DNA of 64,000 bases, taken from contig PUFA01000162.1 in assembly GCA_003508835.1 (NCBI GenBank), forward strand, positions 2,666,001 to 2,730,000, written 5' to 3'. Below are positions 38,476-51,358 of this stretch, in pieces. Under the pieces are notes generated by a model. That model saw nothing but the letters and a program-made list of their open reading frames with translations. It did not search any database and was not told the origin of the DNA. Position 1 is the first letter of the stretch. Each line of letters begins with the position of its first letter. The translations under genes and the position numbers were made by a program. The DNA comes from Eonycteris spelaea. Taxonomy: Eukaryota; Chordata; Mammalia; Chiroptera; Pteropodidae.

Positions 38476-40334
38476 GACTCTAAGTAGTCTGACTAAGGGA
38501 AATAGTTAATTCCTGAAAGTTCTAACTTACTTTGCTAAATTTAGAATAAATGTTTTATTACCCTAAAGGAAAAATTCTGTTAATTTCACCACCAGTGAAA
38601 TTTTCTAACTCTTTTTGCCTTGTCAGCTGCCTGTCAGTTTTGTAAGGAAATGTAGCATAAAACTTACAGAAAGAAACTCTGAAATCTATAACCACATGAC
38701 AGAATATTGAAAAATTCTTGCAAAGGCTTATTTTGTCGTTTATAGTATAGCACTAAAACCAGCTTCCCGTGGCACAGGTGATTTAATAGACACCATTTAG
38801 CTAATATATTATTTTGCCAAGAAAATTTATTGTGTTCTAATCTTTCGCAGCTGCTTATTTATAAAAACAGAGTGCCTAGAAGCTCTAAATTATTTCACAG
38901 AGAGGAAAAGTAAAACAAGGATGGCTATTAATTTTAAGCTGTTTCACATTGAAACTGTCACTCTGAAGAAAGGCATATATGGTGGGTAAGATATACATGA
39001 TTCTTTGGTAAATAGAAACACTTAAAGTAGCACATTTCATATTTGGAAGTTCAGAAGGCATTATTTATCAATAGGGCATTAAAATAGATTGAATGTTTTC
39101 TAGGTTTAAAACTATGTGATAAATATAAAAGTGTCTTGCAGACTCTAAAACATTATACACACCTCAGGCATGTACAGTTTTATGTAATGCAAGTGATTTT
39201 GTTTGGTATATTAGTATTAGGTCAGACTAATATTTGTGTATTACAGCAATATTATTATGTAGCTTCAAACATCTCTTCAGAAAAAGCATCCAGACATAAT
39301 TTAGAATTGCAAATGTTATTTAGAATCTAAAAAAGAGCCGCTTAAATCCCATAGATCAATATACACTATTTTTTTGCACTTATGTGGTGCTCATCATATT
39401 GCACATACAAAGAAAAAGAGTGGCCACAAACCCCATCCATACACTGTAGGAGAAGCATGAGTTACCCTCCTGAAGTGACCCTCTGTCAGGTAGAAAATTA
39501 AGACACGTTTAGGACAATGAAGAGAGTAGGATGAAAAAAAAGACATCAGTCAAAAGGAGTGGATTTAGAAGGGAAGAGGCTACCTCTTGTCTCTTGAAAG
39601 ATAGAAAGAGAGAAGGCAAAGAAATGACATATAGAGGTTGATGGAAGGATAGATGTGCTAGGTGCTAACAGCAAAATTTTGGTGTACCACCCATTTCAGA
39701 AAATGGCAGATACATTAATTATGACCATGACGCCTTTCTGTAGTCAGTGAAAGACTGAACCATCCTTATCCTTGTTATTACTTGAACAAGTAGTTCTGAA
39801 ATGTTGGGCGGCATCTAGAAAAACATATACATCAGCAATAAATTAGATGAGTTATTATTATTATAGCTAGATGTTGTAAAATGTATTCTCTTTTATAGAG
39901 TTACATGCAGCTATTTTAAAAATGAGGAAAATCTATATGTGTTGCTGTGAAATAATCTTCTATAGATATGTTTTAGTGGAAAAGAGCAAGGCACAGAACA
40001 ATGCTACGTTATGTCCCATTCTTTTTTTCCCCTTCTACCACTGCATTGGGATTTGTATACAAATAGAAGCTGTTATACTGCTAAAATCATGAAGTATTTC
40101 TCAATGGATATCTACGAAACTAATAACTGCAATTTTCTGTGAGTAAGGAGACTGGAAAATAGAATAATAGGGAGGCTTATTTTTTCATGGTATGTCTCTT
40201 TTTACTGTTACACTATTTACCCTGTGCTCCTCATTCCTTCCCGTGACAAAAACATTTTATTAGGTAAAACTTAGAGTTCAGTTTTCTGTTAGTCAAGTTT
40301 CATAGATAAATTGACAATTTAAAAAATTCGATCA
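38476..40334. other. Gene-free stretch
   Basis: No repeat family or coding frame is recognised; the longest frame (64 codons at 39136) has no domain. Confidence 0.5.
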
Positions 40335-40500
40335 AATTATCATGCATCAGAAATTCCTATAGGAACTCACTGAAATGCAGACACCTGGGTGCCCTCCAAG
40401 CAGATAAAATAAAAAATACTCCGGACGTAGAGCCCTGGAATGAAAATTTGTAATCAAACCGTCAGGGGGTCTATAGACTTCACCTTGAGAAACATTGCAT
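40335..40500 (+). mobile_element. MER5-like hAT relic
   Basis: TGCATCAGAAATTCCTATAG through a 'GACACCTGGGTGCCCTCC' block to 'CACCTTGAGAAACATTGCA' recalls MER5-type order, diverged. Confidence 0.5.
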
Positions 40501-40642
40501 TCGAACTTATGAAAACATGTACTGATGTGGAGGGCATTTATGCATCCTAAATATAACTTTTCAGGGAGGGAATGGTTCTGTAACCTAAAGATATAAATTT
40601 ACAATGACTACTTTGAAAAAAGCATTTGTTAAAAGCAGTAAT

Positions 40643-40698
40643 TTATTATTATTATTATTATTGTTGTTGTTGTTGTTGTTATTGTTAATTATTATTAT
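40643..40698. repeat. (TTA)n(TTG)n compound trinucleotide repeat
   Basis: TTA units are followed by TTG units and then TTA again. Confidence 0.95.
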
Positions 40699-42227
40699 AT
40701 CTTCTGTCCTATTGATTTTTGCGCTCCTAAAAGAAGGGTAAGCATTACCATTGTCTTCATCATCTCACCTGATGGTACACCTTTCCATGTCTCTGGATGA
40801 TGGAAAGAGCTCTGAAAAGGAAAGTCATGGGTCCAACATATAAGCAAATGTTCGAAACTTTTTTTAGAAACTTATCTATATGCATATTACCTTTAATGAT
40901 ATTAGGTAAAAATATAACTCTTTGTATATGTTTATGTGACCTTTCTTTTCCTAGGCATTTGCAAACTTGTATTATACATTTGAGTTTGAGCAGCTCATAT
41001 CCACTGAGATTATTAGGATGCCAAACCGTTTCATCTCCTCTTCCTAAACCTCACTTCCCATGATTGCTGAGGCTTTACCATGTGGGAGTTGAGCATGTCT
41101 CATCATAACTGCCCTATGTTCTATCAAGCAGAAACCTACCTCTTCTAGATACAAACCATTCTCCAGGTTTCTGATAATTTGCCCTGGAGGATATTTCAGT
41201 GGCTTCATCTTGGTTTACAGTCAAATGTGACATTCCCTACCTTTCTGGAACCCATGTTTTAAAACCAGCCCCGGTATCTGGACATTCATGTACCCTAAGA
41301 TGGCTGTGAGGTCTCTGGTTTTCTGGGACCTAAAAATCTGCCCCAAAGCTTTTGAAACATTTTATTTAGGATGTTTCCTAGAAACAGATTTTCAGGTCAC
41401 TTACTCTGATGGCCCAATAGCAGCATTCCCAGACTGAGCATACAGATTAGCTTCCCCAGTTTTCAGGACCTTACTATAATAACAAATATTAAAACAAGTA
41501 CAGCATGTGTTTCCATGTAATTGCTATTATTCATTGGGTTGCTAAGGTGACAAGCACTATGTGAACTGTTAGAATCAGTATGGATATAGCGATTGAGTTT
41601 TTAATACTGAAAACGATGCATTATTCAGCAAGCTGCTCCCTGTGCTTACTCGTTATGCAAGTTTTCTTCTTTAAAAGGACAAGTGATGCTCTCAATTTCA
41701 TGGGAAGCATATTTAATAAGATAGTCCTCAGTAAATAGAATGAATTTGTTCCAGAAAAGCTGCTTGTATACAAAATTTTGTTTCCCTATTGATGCCCATT
41801 ATAAAATGGGAGATACTATTTAGTGATTTTGGTTCTTCAGAAAATAGCATTTATAGTTAATAATGTAGCAAGCTTAAAAATTATGGATAAAAGAAAATTT
41901 ATATTTTATAAGAGCACTAATATTAGGTAAGTGGCAATATAGATTTCTCAGATTATTTATTTTTTTTTACTTACCCTAACAAGTTAAGCATTCAGAGGAA
42001 AGGAAGATAGCAGTCCTTGCAAAGAATTCTGTTTGATCAAATTTCTATTTATAATTTTTTTTTCTTTCAAGTATTCTACAGTAGAATTCAAAGTTCTGTT
42101 TGGTTGCTCAGATCCTGTTCTTTTACATGTTTCATTAGAAATGAATAGTCTGAAAGTAAGACAAATGGAGCTAAGACATGGCAGATATGCAAACAAACAA
42201 TAATAGTCTATTATGGCAATCATTTTT
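40699..42227. other. Gene-free stretch
   Basis: Nothing beyond an 88-codon frame without a domain at 40797-41063. Confidence 0.5.
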
Positions 42228-42345
42228 CAATTTATACATACATCAAATCATTATGTGGTACACCTCAAACTAATGCAGTGTTATGTCAACTACATCTCGG
42301 TACAACTGGGAAACAATTAAAGATAAAGAAATAAAATTATTTTTT
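42228..42345 (+). repeat. L1 3'-end fragment (L1MA-like)
   Basis: AATCATTATGTGGTACACCTC followed by AAACTAATGCAGTGTTATG and CTACATCTCGGTACAAC follows the last ~70 bases of L1MA-type 3' UTRs, then A-rich sequence. Confidence 0.65.
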
Positions 42346-42654
42346 AAAAAACAGCAAATAAAAGCTATTTGGGTTAGAGCAATTACTCCTTAGGAAATCT
42401 TGACACATTGGAGACTGAAAGCATTCTGTGAATTTTTCAGTTTTTGTACTTGGGGCATAATAACAGCCAATACTTGGGATAGTAACTGTGACCAGTACAT
42501 TGAAACATTCATCTTGTAATTGAGTGACTTCCTTTAAGGAGCTTATTTGTTGAAAGTAAAAAATGAAAAATACGTTTTAATCACTTTTTGATTAAATAGT
42601 TCAGGACTTAATTAATGCTGCCTCATACCATATTCTGAGTTAACAGCTCACCAT

Positions 42655-42920
42655 CCTCAAGGAGCTATGAATCTAGCAGGAAAGCTAAAAATAAAAAAGC
42701 ACTAGGAACAGTGTGGTGACTGCCAGAATAAGAGGACTTAAGGGTACTCTTATTGGTTCTTAGAAGTGTCACCAAAAATGACTTTCTAGGGGACATAATA
42801 CTGAGTCTCAAGTATGAATAAGAGTTAACTAGGTAAAGATAAGATCAAGAGTATTATAGGCAGATGGAAGGAAATATGCAAAGCCCAGAGGCAAATATAA
42901 GTAGGGCATTGCAAAAGCAA
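42655..42920. repeat. Ancient L2-like repeat fragment
   Basis: The same phrase order as 4505-5080 and 43840-44400 (block ending in GGCAGATGGAAGGAAATATG and GCCCAGAGGC). Family name uncertain. Confidence 0.4.
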
Positions 42921-43839
42921 GGACAGTTTCCAGATAATATACCAACAGTGATTGGTAGGACTGTTAATAAGCCACTGCACTACTGTTAGAAGCTGGAAAA
43001 TGCCAAGTCTTTATCCCTTCGTTAGTGTTAAGCATCCTACTACTGCTTTTATATTCCTTAAGAAGATAAGTATTAAATTTACACTCATGGACCACATGGG
43101 TTTAAGATGGAATTCAAATAAGTGCTTTTCTATCTGATTTCTCCTGTCCTCTCTTCCTCGACCTCTCTTGAAATAAACATAGGGCGGTTTTCGTTATTAA
43201 TACTGCTTTCTGTAAAGTATGAAAATCCTGTCAGGATTGGGAGCAGAGAGGACACAGTGGCAGGCAATGTGAACACACTGATGGGCAGTAGCATTAAACT
43301 GGTTCTTCCCATAAAGAAGCCATAAAAGCACACCCTCAGGTCACGTGCCTTGGTCTGAAAATTGAGCAGATTTAGACCTAAGATTACTGGGGAAGCAGAT
43401 GGAAGACAAATAACAAACATTCCCTTTTCTTTCAGTCTCCTTCCCCCCACTCTTTTTGTCTGTTTCTGAGTCATGGCTTAGGCAACTGTCAGCAGTGCAG
43501 AAGATTTGAGAGGTCAAAGAAAGGATTTGTCATCTAGTGAGGTGATAGGGATCCCGGAGGGCAGCTAATTATTTTTGAAAACTAGTCACTGTGCTGATAT
43601 AAATGTAGCTTTGTAGCTTAACTACAAGCACATTTCTAAATCAAAATATGAGATTTATGCTCCGTAAGTAAGGAAGGAAACATCTTTAGAAATGAAAGAA
43701 TAATGAGCCAGTGTTCAACAGGACGGACAGCAAATTACAAACCTTTGAAATTTAAGTCTTCCTTGCCTCCCGACTTGATTATTATAGTATTTTTCTAATT
43801 CATCTCTGGTCTCACGTCTCTTGGTTCTCCTCTTTATTT

Positions 43840-44400
43840 GTTTATTTATACATTCATCGAACATAGATCATTTATGCCCTAGATATTGTTCTGAGTGCTG
43901 GGTATGGTGAAACGAAGCTTCTGTTCTCACAGGTTTTATATTCTAGTGGGAGGGAAGTGGGACAGATAACAAACTGAAACATTAAAATAATTTTTAATTT
44001 AATGAGTGCTATCAAAAGAGTATAAGTTAGTGTAACTGACTAGCTATTTTGGAGCAGGTGGCAAAAGAGGCTTCTCTGAAAAGGTGGCTTTTAAACTGAG
44101 GCCGGAATGTAAAGATCAAAGATAAGAGCATTCCTGGCAGAGAAATTAGTTTAAAGTCTCAAAGTGGAAACAAAGGAACAGTGTAACAAAGTCAAACAAA
44201 GGCCAATGTAGCTATGCCACTGTGAGCTGGGGAGGAGGGAGTAAGGAATAGGGAGTAAGGAATAGGGAGTGATATGAGACAAGTTCTCAAACAAAGTGTA
44301 TTATATAGGCTTTGTCAGAGGAGTAAGGAGTTTGGATTTTATCTTAGTGTAAAGGAAAGGCACTGGGACATTTTAAGCAGACAAGTTATAGCATATTATC
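43840..44400. repeat. Ancient L2-like repeat
   Basis: It contains 'TTGTTCTGAGTGCTGGGTATG', 'ATATTCTAGTGGGAGGG', 'GGCTTCTCTGAAAAGGTGGC' and 'GAGTAAGGAGTTTGGATTTT' in the order of a long ancient mammalian repeat. A 15-bp duplication GGGAGTAAGGAATA is present at about 44238-44268. Confidence 0.5.
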
Positions 44401-44722
44401 TATATTTTAAAACGTGTTATAGATTATATTTCCATAAATCCATAATTAAATAAATGATTGAATGAATACATAAAGGGGGGAAGGGGCAAATATTTCTTAC
44501 AGATAAATTACAAAACATAAACATAGACCTTTCCTCCTCTAAGAAGTGGAACGTAATTCCTCCTCTCTTGAGCATGAGCGTGGGTTTAATGACTTGTTCT
44601 AATAAACAGAGCATAGAAAAGGAAAAATACTAACTTTAGGGTGGAAAAACTCTGAAGACACCACCAGAACCAAGTGACAGTTAACATGGCCAGATAGAAT
44701 TCATATGGATAGTGCCTACTGC

Positions 44723-44948
44723 TGTAGATTGAGTTATTGTGCCCCCTACAACTTATAAATTGAAACCTAATGGTACAGGAGGTTGGATCTTTGGGAGGTT
44801 ATTAGGTCATGAGGGTTGAGCATAGTGACTTTATAAGAGGCCCCAGAGAGATCTAGAGATCATCATTTTTTTTTTCCACCATGTGAAGATACAATAAGTC
44901 TGCAACTCAGAAAAGGACCCTCACCCAATCCCTTGGTACTAGGTAAGT
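44723..44948 (+). mobile_element. MST/MLT1-type LTR fragment
   Basis: TGTAGATTGAGTTATTGTGCC, GGGAGGTTATTAGGTCATGAG, TTATAAGAGGCCCCAGAGAG and CACCATGTGAAGATACA run in MST LTR order; the 3' part is missing. Confidence 0.8.
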
Positions 44949-45537
44949 GACCTGGTTTGGATCTCTTGGCTTGGATAAGTGACCCAGGGTCTGAGCTGCA
45001 TAAAAATGGTATTGTTAGGACATGGTAAAAGTTTATTGATGTGAGGGTTAGTAAAGCACCTATCGAGGGTGAAAATTCAATAAACGAGGCTGGGCAGGGT
45101 TTGCGACTTAAATTTAATCATCTTCTTTGGTCCTTATAAGTATTTAGCACTATATTTTTTGGCCGTTGGTGTTAGCTTTTCAATGAATATTGTTGAAATA
45201 TTTATTGAAAAGCACTCTAGTACTTCAAGATCAAGAATTAATGTCAACATTAAGGTCGATGGGCCAAAGGAGTGATCAGAAACTACTTTGAATTCAGAAG
45301 CAGATTTGGGGTAATGTTTCCCCAATAGCAGAACCCTGCCTTGTCACAGTTGCTTCAGAGCCAGAGCCAAAGCAAGATAAATCTTTGGTAGGGAAGCACT
45401 GTGGAAATCTGTGTTATTTACCACAATAAACTGAGCAGCCATCCTTGGATCCGTTAATCCAAGTAGAGTACAAGGTTGAAGGAGGCTCTGTTCAGTGCAC
45501 AAATCTTACCCCCATTACTGTCTGCTGTTAATTAAGT

Positions 45538-45538
45538 T

Positions 45539-45569
<31 letters not shown>

Positions 45570-45579
45570 TTTTTTTTTC
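45538..45579. repeat. (AT)n microsatellite plus T run
   Basis: TA dinucleotide array with one CA interruption, followed by about 11 T. Confidence 0.95.
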
Positions 45580-48064
45580 TATAATATGTTAACCTATTTT
45601 ATAGCCAAGGCAAAATACAGGCTGTTGTTATCATAACCAGTGGTATTTTTCTACATTATCAAGTTGCTATATGTGAAATCTAAACTAAATATCAACCATA
45701 GATGCTTTACTGATTCTTCACTCTTTAACCATGTAATTTGACAAGATGCATTTTATCCAGGGGCCACAGTTGCCATTTCTAATAATATGATTTAGCTGTA
45801 AGCATAACTTTTAAGCCTTGCCTTCTTCAGGACAGGATTATACTTTAGAGTTTTCATGTCAACACAAGTAATAACATTATTCACGAAATAGTTTTCATTT
45901 ATGGTGGTTTGCCATCAAAATTCCCTTCTGTAAATCTTTCATGTGTTTTTTATTCAAATCAAATCCAAACTGGACAATTTACCTTCTAATTGCTAGATAA
46001 CATACCTGGCGCTTTAGTTGGTATGGAGAATATAAAACACAATCCCTGCCCTCAAGGAACTTACTGCATAATTATATTTATTTTTATATTATATTAATAG
46101 TTATTAAATATCTACTATTCTATACATGTGTTTACCTGGAAAGATTTACTTACACCTTGTAACAACCTCATTAGCTAGATGGAGTTGCACCCATTGTATA
46201 TATTATTGCACCTGCATCGTACCTCTGTGGGAAAGAAATCATTTAAATATAGGCTATCTTTTGGCCCAGGACATATCTTTTATATGGAAAATAGTAATTT
46301 ATTTTCATGGAGGGAGAACATATGAAAAAAGTACATATGCATATATCAATCTTTAGAGTTCTATCTATATTTTCTCGATGTTGATGGTCTAGAGTTGTAA
46401 AAACATTCATAGGCATAATAATTATATCTTACTTATCTTACTTATCTCTTTACTAATAATTTCTCTAATGTTAAATCTCAATCTTGCACAAAAATAAGCA
46501 GTTTGTGTTAAGTAAACAAGTAGAATTTCTTTTGCCCATTCTATAATCTCTCCAAGTAAAAGGATTTACCCAGTCCTTGTTTTAGAATTTGTTCCTTTCA
46601 TGAAAATATGATAGCTTCAGGGTTTGACTCTTTTACCTTATTTTGTTGTTGACAAAAGTATAACTGTTAACTTGTTTAAATTGAGTGTGTTGTTTGTGAA
46701 TAAGTTGTCACCGTAGCTGAACATGCTGTTTTACCCTCTGTCTAAAGGCAGGTTTTTTTGAGGTATTGTAGTAATCCTGTTGAATTGAGTTGGAAGTTAA
46801 CTGTAGGCAGAGATCAAGTGTGTGTCACTCGAACAGGCCTCTAATGATTTGAGCTGGAAATCAGTTGACGCTGCTAATGTTTTACTTTGGCCAAGTACAC
46901 TCATTAATATTAGGGGCAGCTTCTATTGTTTGATGAAACCCAAATCTTAATTTATGGCTCGGGACAGTAGTTCAGTGGATTGAAGGCTAGCTGGCCATGA
47001 GATTTATGTAATTGGAGTAAGGGTAAATGACTGTTTAAAACTGTATTATTGTCTTTTGAAATTGAGTTGCAAGAGAGTTATAGTTTAATATATTGAGACC
47101 TAAAAGAGTATTCATTAATATCTTATGCATTGTTATTGTATCCCAATTTGAAATTTCATTCACATGAAACTCATGTGCCCGAGGGATAAATGCTTCTCTC
47201 CAAATTGCTGTGTGCAACAAAAAATAAAGCTGAAATGATAGCTATCTCTTTTGCAATTTGAAAATCTTGCTTAGATGAATAGGTGACTTTTGTTTACTTC
47301 AAAAATGTTATCTTCAGAATTTAATATTTAAACCATATAGAAGGAAAAGGGAGATCATGTTCATAGCCATGCTTTCCATACTTAATGTAGCAGACTCTTC
47401 ACCTTGGAAACTTTATGTAGAATTTATAGAATGCTATTCATAGATCATTCAGAAGGATATTTTCTTTTACTCTCTGATGAGAGAAAGGGCTAAATATTTA
47501 ATTCTGTTTCTCTTTGTACATATACCAACTAAAATCATTGCCTATAACGCCCCCAAATTATTTAAAAATAAACTACAAAGGAAATGATTTGGATGACATT
47601 ATAAAGTTAAAGAAAATACTTCACAAAAATATTCTTGATATAAAAAAAGAATACACCTTTATTACATCCACTCAGAAACTATGGTGCCTAGTCATGATGC
47701 CCTGTCACAAAGGGTGATACCTGCCAAATGTTCATCCTAACTTTCTCCAACATCTAAAATTATTGATAATGGTGCCTCAAATAAGATTGAACAAGAAAAG
47801 GAATGATCAGGTGGTGTAGCCACCTTCAATGTCAGGGGTAAAATAAGGAATAGAAAAGAAAAATGACATAATCCCAAATGTTGCATGAAAAGCTCTATTT
47901 GCACTAATACATTTCTGGAATCATTTGAAGCATAAATACTCAAATTACTAAATAAAGTCAAATTGTAGTTTTTTTCCCTCTCTATTTGGTCACTACTTAG
48001 TGAAATTTAAATACAAACAATGGCATGGCTTGATGTTGGCAGTTTAAAGAAGAGGAAAGGGAAG
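45580..48064. other. Gene-free stretch including a candidate conserved non-coding segment
   Basis: No gene or clear repeat. The part at about 46650-47230 is repeat-free and carries several TAAT-type homeodomain cores and complex, non-degenerate text, so it could be a conserved enhancer. That is inference from texture only. Confidence 0.4.
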
Positions 48065-48310
48065 GAATTATGACTATAACCACCAGTTTATAAAGCATCT
48101 AGTATACATTATATGCTTTACACGTATCAGTTTATTTTATACTTACTAATACTCCACAATGTAGGCTATATCCTCATTTTGCAAAGAAAGGAGACTAAAA
48201 GCAGTTAAATGTTTTTTTCCAAGGTTAAAGAACTTTCAGAGTTGAAACAGATTCAAAATAGTTCTCTCTGATTATAAATGTTCATTCTTTCCACTATATT
48301 ACTCTAAATA
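48065..48310 (-). repeat. MIR SINE, diverged
   Basis: 'GCATCTAGTATACATTATATGC', 'CTCCACAATGTAGGCTATA' and 'CTCATTTTGCAAAGAAAGGAG' follow the reverse MIR order in pieces. Confidence 0.55.
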
Positions 48311-48844
48311 ATGTGATTAGATAACCCATAGACTAAATAATTTGCCCTGTTAGAATTCAGGGTTTCTTGAATTAATTAATTTTAGTGTTTAATGTTTATA
48401 ATAGTAAATAAATGTTATTTTCATTGGAGTCTCATTTGATTCTTGACTTGATGCCTGTTCACAAAGCCTGATGGCTTTGTCAAATACTTTACCTGCTCCC
48501 TTATTCCATCTCATAAAAGCTGAGAAAATGCTGCAAATTACTAAAAGTTATTTCCCTTCTACTCCTTTGCTTCATAAATTGCTGTTTACTTAGGATGGTG
48601 ATACATTACTAGTCCCATTCTCTCTTTTCTTATAGTACACTATCAATAAACACATGTGAGAATATTTTGCCTTCAGTAAATGAAGTCTTTTTAATTATTC
48701 TCTGGAAATGTGTATCTACAACAAGAACACAATAGCAAAATTCTATTGGGCATTTTTTTTAGCTCAGAAGCAAAACACAAAATCTCCACCCTCAAGCAAT
48801 TCATAAGCTATCAGAGGCAAGGAAGGAATCTATTATGTTACAAA

Positions 48845-48960
48845 GTCTTCTCTCATAGGGCTGGTATGAAGATTAAATGAGTTATTAGATGGAATGGATC
48901 CGGAACAGTGCCTGGCACATAGAAAGTGCTATGTAAGCATTAGCTATTATTATTACAGAG
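48845..48960 (+). repeat. MIR SINE 3' half
   Basis: CTCATAGGGCTGGTATGAAG, GATTAAATGAGTTATTAG and ACAGTGCCTGGCACATAG are the MIR 3' half in order. Confidence 0.82.
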
Positions 48961-49785
48961 TGACAAAAAAAAAAAAAATTGCTAACGGCATGAAATGGAA
49001 GAGTGAGAAAGGCATCTACCAGGAGCTTAAGTATACTTTAAGCTCATTCATCAAAAGATGATGCTTCATTATGGCAAGGCAGAAAAAAAATTGTTAGTGT
49101 GCCAAAAGTCAGCATATAGGCAAGGAAGGGAAATTTTTCCAATCTAAAATAGCTAAATGTTATACCATGGAATTGTGTGTATACTTTTTTTTCACTTTTA
49201 GAATCACAAATCTCTTAGAAAATAATTTTATTTTCTTCTAAAACCGCTATTTGGCACAGGAATAAAACAGAGGGAAAGAAATCTATCAAAGCAGGAACCA
49301 CACACTTTGCTCTGCATATGTTCATAAAGGCGATCAGCTACATGGAAATATTACTCTTGCTGAGAAATTGACAGTTTAAAAAGTGTTGGATTCCGCTGAT
49401 GTGAAACTGTCCATTTATCCCATGCAATGTAGCCTCCTCAGCTTTTCATGCTTTTCTGTTTTCACATACATTCCAGTTCATGCTTATGTTCAAAGCTTGG
49501 CTTAAATAGAAGGAGAGTTCCAGGAAACTCAGCACTTGTGCCTCATTCTATAGGGTTTGTTATCTCTAGTACTAGGGTGAAAAGATGGGCTTGCCTTTTA
49601 TTTATGAAACACTTTACCTGAATGATAAAATAATCTAAAAGCCTCTGGCAAGAATGAGGGAAATTGAGAAGCCAAAGGCCTAGGTAACCCAAACTACATC
49701 ATCAACTATTGAAAAGAATTGGTAGTGTTTTTCAAATACTCTTGAAGTCTCCTTTGAAATATCTATACCCTCCCCCACCTTTTTT

Positions 49786-50030
49786 TTTTTTGAGCAGTTT
49801 TACATTCACAGAAAAACTGAGCAGACGATACAGAAATAACCCGTACACCCCGTACTCACACATGCATATTTTTCTGTATTGTCAACATCCCCCACTAGAG
49901 TGGGTACATTTTGTAGTTACAATGGCTGAACCTACATTGACACATCATTATCACCTAAAGTTCATAGTTTACATTTAGGGTTCACTCTTGGTTTTTTACG
50001 TTCTATGGATATAGACAATTAGGGTCCCTT
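49786..50030 (-). repeat. L1 3'-UTR fragment (older L1M)
   Basis: The plus strand begins with a T run, then TTGAGCAGTTTTACATTCAC, GAACCTACATTGACACATC and GTTTACATTTAGGGTTCAC, matching the reverse complement of an old L1 3' UTR. The T run represents its A tail. Confidence 0.78.
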
Positions 50031-51358
50031 TTTTAGGAGAGTTTACTATCTATGTGGTGAAAATGCAACCTAAGATGTAGAAAGTCTTGGTTTTTTGTGA
50101 TGAAAATGGAGCTGATGCTCCAGAAAATGTTGCAAAGTTGTGCCCTCAGACAAGGGCACAGATCTTTAACCTAGAGCAATAATAGTTTAAGTCCTATAGC
50201 CTCTAGCCTTTGCATTCCTTTGTACTGGCTTAGTGACTTTTACCATGTTACAAAGGCTCTGGCCTTCAAAAAGAAGGAAGTACAAACATGAATGACAATT
50301 GAAAATTTATTTTTACTGATGATTGAGAAGAAAGAGACTACAAGTGAAACATTTTATATTTTGACCTTGTAGAGAGTTATTTTGCTCACGTGAAGTGGGA
50401 AGAGAAAAAAAACACAGCTCTTCAAATGTTTTTGATTTGCTTCTAGAATTGATATGGTCTAAGTGTCCTTTACTGAAATTATGTATTGCAATACATTAAA
50501 TACATTAGTGGCTTTCAAACTTTTGGCCATAGCCCACAATAAATTTCTTTTAAATCTTGCAGCCTATTAAATACACATATACATATCTGTAACAAAATTG
50601 ATCTGATTTATATTATGATCACAACCCATGTAAGCTGCCTGCATTTTAGACAAAAACAATGAGGATTAAACCTTCTTGTACCACTGCTTGATAGGCAATA
50701 TTTTAAAAGGGGAAAAATGAAACATATTCAAACTTAAAAGAGTAAATAGATATAAGGTCAGGAGAATTGTATTTCATCTTTCAAAAACTTTTTGAAAAGG
50801 TTTATACTGAGAGTTAATAACACCGTCAATTGCTGATTAGTCTGAGAAGAAACATTTTCAATGTAACTAGGTTAACAGTTTGAAACAAACAAAAAAAAGG
50901 GCTATTCCAAGTTTGGGACTAAAATTTTAATTTAATATGTTTCATAAATGGGACTAGAAGTTATTCAGTAAAATCTTTTTTTTTTTTTAAAGCAAATTGC
51001 TAATTGTATTTTTATTATTTTCCTACCCTTGTAACTTCTGATGCAGGTTGTCTTCATAGAACGTTTTTAGAGATGTTCCTTTGAACTAGAATAGGGTTAG
51101 TAGGCCTTAAGAGGAAAGTTTAGGCTAGAGAAAATTTAGTGGTTAAGATTTTCAGGACTCCTAGTATTCAGGTTTTTAGAGGTAGAGAGTCACAAGGAGA
51201 ATGAAATCTAGATATGAAACTGGATTTAAATAAAAACAGGTTTGAGTTAAGCTGTCCACATAAACAACAGAAGTTTGTAACTTAAAGTTAAGTCTGGGTT
51301 GGAGATAAAGATTTGGGAGCCATCAGTAAATAGGGTAGCAGTAAAAAGGCATAGACTA

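Noticed and set aside
46950..47010. tRNA-like or SINE-like segment (a box-A-like TAGTTCAGTGG)
   Set aside because: No box B and no cloverleaf partner sequence; most likely chance.
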